Source: Bacteroidales bacterium
GTDB taxonomy: Bacteria; Bacteroidota; Bacteroidia; Bacteroidales; VadinHA17
DNA length: 20,660 bases
Assembly: GCA_025455535.1 (NCBI GenBank)
Contig: JALOMM010000024.1
Coordinates: 1-20,660, forward strand
Direction of reading: 5' to 3'
The notes below the pieces were generated by a model. The model saw only the letters and a program-made list of their open reading frames with translations. It was not told where the DNA came from and did not search any database. This document shows positions 16,707-20,660 of the stretch, piece after piece (positions within the stretch are counted from its first letter, which is position 1; each line of letters opens with the position of its first letter). A program made the position numbers and the translations under genes.

Positions 16707-16714
16707 CAAAACTA
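16707..16714 (-). promoter_or_regulatory. Candidate -7 element (TAGTTTTG) for the TolB-like/M20 operon
   Basis: The minus strand reads TAGTTTTG, an exact TAnnTTTG match, placing transcription start near 16700 with a leader of about 60 bases before ATG 16640. It lies downstream of the ATG at 16727, so that longer start would not be on the transcript. The -33 region shows only TGTTTT. Confidence 0.45.
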
Positions 16715-16861
16715 ATGCATTAACCATTAAAAAAACAGTGACATTATGTTTTTTATTAAATTTGACGTTTAATATGATGCAACCTCTCTGGTCTGATCTT
16801 TGTTATATGTATGGAAAGATTATGATTAGCGCATCAGAGAAGGATAAATAAAAATATAAAG

Positions 16862-17953
16862 ATGAAAAGGAGTATATTACTATTTGTGTTGCTGGTTATT
16901 TTTGCAGGAATACAGGCACAGCCCAGACTTAATTTTCCTGTTCTGCGACATGACTACGGAGTTTTGAAGGAGGAGGCAGGGAAGCAGGAAGTTGTTTTTA
17001 ATTTTACCAATACGGGTGACTCGGTTCTGGTTATCACCAGGGTACAGCCGTCATGCGGATGCACGGCCTCAGACTATACGAAATCTCCGATACCTCCGGG
17101 AGGGAAGGGTTTTGTAACCGCTGTCTTTGAGCCAAGGGGGTTTAACGGACGCTTTGCAAAGAGCATTTCGGTTTATTCAAATGCCAAGCCTGCAGTGACG
17201 GTACTGATCATTGAAGGACAGGTAGCGCCGCGCGAAAAGACTACCGAGGAGCTTTATACATTTGTTGTTGGCCCGGTCCGTTTTGAGTCGAATCATCTGG
17301 CCTTTACCTCGATAAAAAAAGGTGAGAAGAAGATAAGGGTGATGCCGATTATAAACACCTCCAAGGAGCCTGCAACCATTGAGTTTGATGGAGTGCCGGC
17401 ACATCTTGCAATGAAGGCCACACCCGCCACGCTCAAGCCTGGTGAGAAAGGTCTCATTGAGGGGACATATGACTCCAGGCTCAATGAGAGCAGCTGGGGC
17501 AATGTCAATGACCTCATCAGGATGAAGGTCAACGGTAAAGCAATGGAGAACATCTATCTTTATGTATCAGCCAACCTCGTTGAAGACTTCACCTCCCTTT
17601 CCAGCCAGCAGCTTGCCGACGCACCTGTATTCAAGCTTGCATCAAATACGGTTGACTTTGGCCAGATAAAGCAGAATGAGAGTGCCGACGTCGAATTTGT
17701 CTTTACCAATGAAGGCAAGAGTGATCTTATCATAAGGCACGTGAAGGCCGGATGCGGGTGTACTGCCCTGATGCCGACAGAGAATGTCATCAGGCCGGGA
17801 GCAAAGGGGAGCATAAAAGCCAAATTCAATTCGGGCGGCTACAAGGGCAGTATCTACAAGAACATCTTTGTTTATACGAATGATCCGAAGAGCTCAGAGG
17901 TGATGCTGATGATCAAGGGCGAAGTGCTTGTTGAAGGTGCCGCAGCAAAATAG
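16862..17953 (+). CDS. Exported protein with two DUF1573 domains
   Basis: 363 residues. A signal peptide (residues 1-19, MKRSILLFVLLVIFAGIQAQ) is followed by two DUF1573 immunoglobulin-like domains at about 22-120 and 255-355. Each has the signature pattern F-x-NTG/NEG...GCGCT: PSCGCTASD at 63-71 and AGCGCTALM at 296-304. The segments YDSRLNESSWGN and LYVSANLVED belong to the less conserved middle (about 135-240). The domain is common in Bacteroidota envelope proteins and resembles the ASPM/SPD-2/Hydin-type fold; its function is not established. The paired cysteines within each CGC may bind metal or form disulfides, but this is inference. Seventeen bases separate it from meaB, so the two are probably cotranscribed. 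Confidence 0.9.
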   Translation: MKRSILLFVLLVIFAGIQAQPRLNFPVLRHDYGVLKEEAGKQEVVFNFTNTGDSVLVITRVQPSCGCTASDYTKSPIPPGGKGFVTAVFEPRGFNGRFAKSISVYSNAKPAVTVLIIEGQVAPREKTTEELYTFVVGPVRFESNHLAFTSIKKGEKKIRVMPIINTSKEPATIEFDGVPAHLAMKATPATLKPGEKGLIEGTYDSRLNESSWGNVNDLIRMKVNGKAMENIYLYVSANLVEDFTSLSSQQLADAPVFKLASNTVDFGQIKQNESADVEFVFTNEGKSDLIIRHVKAGCGCTALMPTENVIRPGAKGSIKAKFNSGGYKGSIYKNIFVYTNDPKSSEVMLMIKGEVLVEGAAAK

Positions 17954-17970
17954 TCTTCGCCATCCGTTAA

Positions 17971-19074
17971 ATGATAATGAATAAGGTAAAGGAATCAGCC
18001 GGATCACTATCGGTTCAGAAGGGTGTTTCACAGCCGCCAAGCGTCAATCCTGATGTCATAAACCGCATCAGGAAGAACCGCCGCAGGCAGCTCACTGCCG
18101 AAGATTACACAGACGGCATCCTGCGGGGTAACAGAACCATCCTGAGCCAGGCTATCACTTTGGTGGAGAGCTCTCTGCCGGAACACTACGACCTTGCACA
18201 GGCGGTAATAGAGAAATGTCTCCCTGCCAGTTCAAGATCAGTGCGACTTGGTATTACAGGCGTTCCCGGTGCCGGCAAGAGCACATTCATCGACACTTTC
18301 GGGACCATGCTCACACACCTGTACGGCAGGCGTCTGGCAGTGCTTGCCATCGATCCGAGCAGCCAGCAGAGCCATGGAAGCATCATGGGCGACAAGACCC
18401 GCATGGACAGGCTCAGTATTGACCCTGATGCCTTTATCAGACCTTCGCCGGCAGCGGGAACACTGGGGGGGGTGGCCAGGAAGACGAGGGAGTCAATTAT
18501 TTTGTGCGAAGCGGCCGGGTTCGATACAATAATCGTTGAGACTGTAGGAGTGGGACAGTCTGAGACTGCAGCCCATTCCATGGTTGACTTCTTCCTGCTC
18601 CTCATGCTCGCCGGTGCCGGAGACGAGCTGCAGGGAATTAAACGGGGGATAATGGAAATGGCTGACACAATCATTATCACAAAAGCCGACGGCAGTAACG
18701 TGCAGAAAGCAGAAATGGCCAGGGTTGAATATAAAAATGCACTTCACCTCTTCCCCCCCTCACAGTCAAAATGGTATCCCAGGGTGATGACATGCTCATC
18801 ACTTGAAAATAAGGGGATAACAGATATCTGGGAGACGATCCGCGATTATGTAAGCCTTACAAAAAGCAACGGGTATTTCTGGGAGAGAAGACGCGAACAG
18901 GCCGTTACCAGGATGCACGAAACTATTATTGATACTCTGAAGTTCTCATTCTACAGTCATCCTGAAGTGAAGGAGCTGATTCCTGAGCTTGAGAAACATC
19001 TCCGCGAAGGTGAGACGACATCATACAAACCTGCGACAATCCTGCTTGATAAATATTTTAACAGCAAGAGGTAA
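17971..19074 (+). CDS. meaB: MeaB/ArgK-type G3E GTPase (methylmalonyl-CoA mutase chaperone)
   Basis: A 367-residue cytoplasmic GTPase that protects and reactivates adenosylcobalamin-dependent methylmalonyl-CoA mutase. It shows the Walker A motif GVPGAGKST (97-105), IDPSSQQSHGSIMGDKTRM (127-145), ETVGVGQSE (190-198), LAGAGDELQGIKRGIMEMAD (213-232) and the guanine-specificity motif TKAD (237-240) in place of NKAD. The family is secure. The start is ATG 17971; an ATG two codons later (17977) is equally possible. The mutase genes, which often adjoin meaB, are not in this window. The N-terminal 40 residues are Ser/Lys-rich and poorly conserved. Probably read with the DUF1573 gene. Confidence 0.95.
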   Translation: MIMNKVKESAGSLSVQKGVSQPPSVNPDVINRIRKNRRRQLTAEDYTDGILRGNRTILSQAITLVESSLPEHYDLAQAVIEKCLPASSRSVRLGITGVPGAGKSTFIDTFGTMLTHLYGRRLAVLAIDPSSQQSHGSIMGDKTRMDRLSIDPDAFIRPSPAAGTLGGVARKTRESIILCEAAGFDTIIVETVGVGQSETAAHSMVDFFLLLMLAGAGDELQGIKRGIMEMADTIIITKADGSNVQKAEMARVEYKNALHLFPPSQSKWYPRVMTCSSLENKGITDIWETIRDYVSLTKSNGYFWERRREQAVTRMHETIIDTLKFSFYSHPEVKELIPELEKHLREGETTSYKPATILLDKYFNSKR

Positions 19075-19088
19075 TTATCAAATATTTA

Positions 19089-19096
19089 TATCTTTG
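19089..19096 (+). promoter_or_regulatory. Candidate -7 element (TATCTTTG) for the TlpA-like gene
   Basis: An exact TAnnTTTG match in the short gap after meaB, giving a leader of about 20-25 bases before ATG 19124. No clear -33 box. It suggests the TlpA-like gene has its own transcript in addition to any read-through. Confidence 0.55.
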
Positions 19097-19123
19097 CGCT
19101 CACTTTAAGCTTATGAAATTCAA

Positions 19124-20248
19124 ATGAAAAATTATTTAAAAATGAAAAAACTGTTTATTCTTTTTGCTGCTGCCCTCCTGGTAGCTTCTTGTGCCAAAGA
19201 ACCGAAGTTTGTCATCACCGGCACCGTTGATGGTGCACAGGATGGCATAATCCTTCTGCAGAAGCGCATCCCCGGCGGATACTCTGTAATAGACTCCGCT
19301 AACCTTGTGAATGGTTCATTCACCTTTGAGGGTGTAATTGAATATCCCCAGATGGTTAACCTTGCCATCAAGGATAAGCGCGGCGGACTGAACTTTTTTA
19401 TCGAGAACTCAGATATCACCATCACCGGCAAAGCCGATTCACTTTACCTGGCATCAGTAACAGGATCACAGACACATACTGAGTACGAGACATACAAGGC
19501 ATCATTTGACGGGATGAATGATGAGATGCGCAAAGCATATGACCGTTACCGTGAGGCCAAGATGGCCGGTAATGAAGAGCTTGCATCTGCCATCGAAAAG
19601 GAGTTCGAAGCGATGGACACCAAACAGACTGAAATGAAGAAAGAGTTTATCACAAACAACCCCTCTTCTTATATTACTCCCTCTGTTCTTGGCGAAATAT
19701 CATATTATCTTGAGGCATCGGAGATGGAAGAGCTCCTTGGCAAGCTTGATACAACCCTGAACAAAGTTCAATCGGTCATTACCATGAAGGAAAAACTGGT
19801 TCATCTCAAGGCGGTTGCCATCGGACAGAAGGCCCCTGACTTTACATTGAATGATGTCAACGGAACACCCGTTTCTCTCTATTCCAAGGTAGGTGGCAAC
19901 ACCAAACTGCTACTTGTTGATTTCTGGGCAGCATGGTGCGGCCCATGCCGTCAGGAGAATCCCAATGTTGTTAAAGTATGGAATGAGTACAATAAGATGG
20001 GCTTTGATGTCTTTGGCGTGTCACTTGACCAGACCGCTGATGCATGGACGAAAGCCATCGCTGATGATAAGCTTACATGGACACATGTGTCAGATCTGAA
20101 ATACTGGGATTGTGAACCTGCAAAATTATATGCCGTAAGCGCAATACCTGCTAACTTCCTTCTCGATGAGAACGGAATTATCGTTGGTCATAACCTCCGC
20201 GGTGAGGCTCTCGGTGCAAAAGTGAAAGAGCTTCTGGGAGCGATCTAA
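19124..20248 (+). CDS. TlpA/ResA-like thioredoxin lipoprotein with DUF4369 N-terminal domain
   Basis: 374 residues. A lipoprotein signal (LLVASC, Cys23) would anchor it in the envelope. Residues 25-130 look like a DUF4369 beta domain (FVITGTVDGAQDGIILLQKR, then NGSFTFEG). A helical, charged region spans about 120-225. A thioredoxin-like domain follows (about 232-374: GQKAPDFTLNDVNGTPVSL, LLVDFWAAWCGPCRQENP, SAIPANFLLDENG). The redox motif WCGPC has both cysteines (272 and 275), and the cis-proline (IPANF) is present. It should therefore act as a periplasmic thiol reductase or oxidase; its partner is unknown. The start at ATG 19124 or at ATG 19142 (MKKLF) cannot be separated; both leave a lipobox in place. 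Followed by a perfect terminator hairpin. Confidence 0.93.
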   Translation: MKNYLKMKKLFILFAAALLVASCAKEPKFVITGTVDGAQDGIILLQKRIPGGYSVIDSANLVNGSFTFEGVIEYPQMVNLAIKDKRGGLNFFIENSDITITGKADSLYLASVTGSQTHTEYETYKASFDGMNDEMRKAYDRYREAKMAGNEELASAIEKEFEAMDTKQTEMKKEFITNNPSSYITPSVLGEISYYLEASEMEELLGKLDTTLNKVQSVITMKEKLVHLKAVAIGQKAPDFTLNDVNGTPVSLYSKVGGNTKLLLVDFWAAWCGPCRQENPNVVKVWNEYNKMGFDVFGVSLDQTADAWTKAIADDKLTWTHVSDLKYWDCEPAKLYAVSAIPANFLLDENGIIVGHNLRGEALGAKVKELLGAI

Positions 20249-20270
20249 TCCCGAAAAACACCTTATTATA

Positions 20271-20303
20271 AAAGCCGCCGGAGTATCTCTCCGGCGGCTT
20301 TTT
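20271..20303 (+). terminator. Intrinsic terminator after the TlpA-like gene
   Basis: A 13-bp perfect stem (AAAGCCGCCGGAG / CTCCGGCGGCTTT) with a five-base loop TATCT is followed by a T run. It lies 22 bases after the stop codon. Strong, GC-rich factor-independent terminator. Confidence 0.94.
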
Positions 20304-20304
20304 A

Positions 20305-20312
20305 TATCTTTA
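20305..20312 (+). promoter_or_regulatory. Weak candidate -7 element (TATCTTTA) for the HerA-like gene
   Basis: One base from TAnnTTTG, in the T-rich tail of the preceding terminator, 19-26 bases before ATG 20331. It fits a new transcription unit starting directly after termination, but the -33 region lies inside the terminator stem. Confidence 0.3.
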
Positions 20313-20330
20313 TGGCATAATTACCAAATC

Positions 20331-20660
20331 ATGAGCAGAAGAGATATTTTTTCCTCATACATCAATGATGGATATGCCTGTAAGGGCGACTATATCATCC
20401 TTGGAGGTGCGATATTTGAGGGAGAGGCTGTTGCTGACAGCCACATAAGGGTGCCCCTGAAGACTCTCAACAGACATGGTCTTATAGCAGGGGCAACAGG
20501 AACCGGAAAAACCAAGACACTGCAGGTCCTTGCAGAACAATTGTCACTTAAGGGCATACCCTCCCTTGTCATGGATGTCAAGGGTGACCTGAGCGGTGTG
20601 GCTAAACCCGGAGAGGAGAAGCCATTCATTACAGACAGACACTCTAAGATCAGCCTCCCT
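20331..20660 (+). CDS. HerA-like ATPase of the DUF853 (YjgR) type, N-terminal part (3' truncated by window)
   Basis: 110 residues visible before the window edge, no stop. The sequence has the Walker A loop GATGTGKT (54-61), preceded by LNRHGLIA and followed by KTLQVLAEQL. The strand VMDVKGDLSGVA follows, matching the N terminus of the DUF853/YjgR family of HerA-FtsK-type ATPases. Its cellular role is poorly known. The first 50 residues (MSRRDIFSSYINDGYACKGD) form the usual short N-terminal beta region. Starts 28 bases after a strong terminator, so it begins a new transcript. Confidence 0.9.
   Translation, partial: MSRRDIFSSYINDGYACKGDYIILGGAIFEGEAVADSHIRVPLKTLNRHGLIAGATGTGKTKTLQVLAEQLSLKGIPSLVMDVKGDLSGVAKPGEEKPFITDRHSKISLP

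Noticed and set aside
1..20660. A mobile element, defence island or wholly new system
   Set aside because: Nearly all genes belong to recognisable core or envelope families. I saw no transposase, integrase, terminal repeats, attachment site or toxin-antitoxin pair.

Overview
The window looks like chromosomal DNA from a Bacteroidota species, most likely Bacteroidales-like and possibly anaerobic. The evidence is the gene set: a DUF5686 outer-membrane protein, a fused MurF-alanine racemase, a GldB-type lipoprotein beside nadE, a TolB-like propeller-barrel protein, DUF1573, and a DUF4369-type thioredoxin lipoprotein. Several upstream regions also carry sequences matching the Bacteroidota -7 promoter element TAnnTTTG. 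The species cannot be named from sequence reading alone. I see no tRNA, rRNA, CRISPR array, insertion sequence, integrase or phage gene. This is an ordinary, densely packed housekeeping and envelope region, and I found no convincing new defence or mobile system.

Layout. The window opens inside the 3' end of dnaB (+). Facing it is a minus-strand operon of a conserved coiled-coil protein, rsmI and a DUF5686 outer-membrane protein, with overlapping gene ends. Divergent from that operon is tdk followed by murF-alr (+). murF-alr meets a Crp/Fnr regulator (-) stop codon to stop codon. Next on the minus strand are an outer-membrane beta-barrel protein and nadE, divergent from gldB (+). Then a minus-strand group holds a large TolB-like/pseudopeptidase/barrel protein, an M20 amidohydrolase and a 55-residue two-cluster ferredoxin that ends at a strong terminator. 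Divergent from this group are a DUF1573 protein and meaB (+), then a TlpA-like lipoprotein with its own promoter and terminator. The window ends inside a HerA-like (DUF853) ATPase.

Functional themes. The genes cover cell-envelope and peptidoglycan work (murF-alr, DUF5686, two beta-barrel proteins, gldB, DUF1573, TlpA-like), nucleotide and cofactor supply (tdk, nadE), replication or DNA handling (dnaB, herA-like), rRNA modification (rsmI), B12-enzyme maintenance (meaB) and redox chemistry (ferredoxin). The points most worth a second look are: (1) NadE is short because about 40 residues of the C-terminal nitrilase fold are missing, exactly where a 10-bp inverted repeat sits; (2) the large TolB-like protein carries a peptidase-like domain whose catalytic motifs look degenerate; (3) two genes have upstream start codons contradicted by promoter-like sequences; (4) murF-alr and the Crp gene have directly abutting convergent stops.
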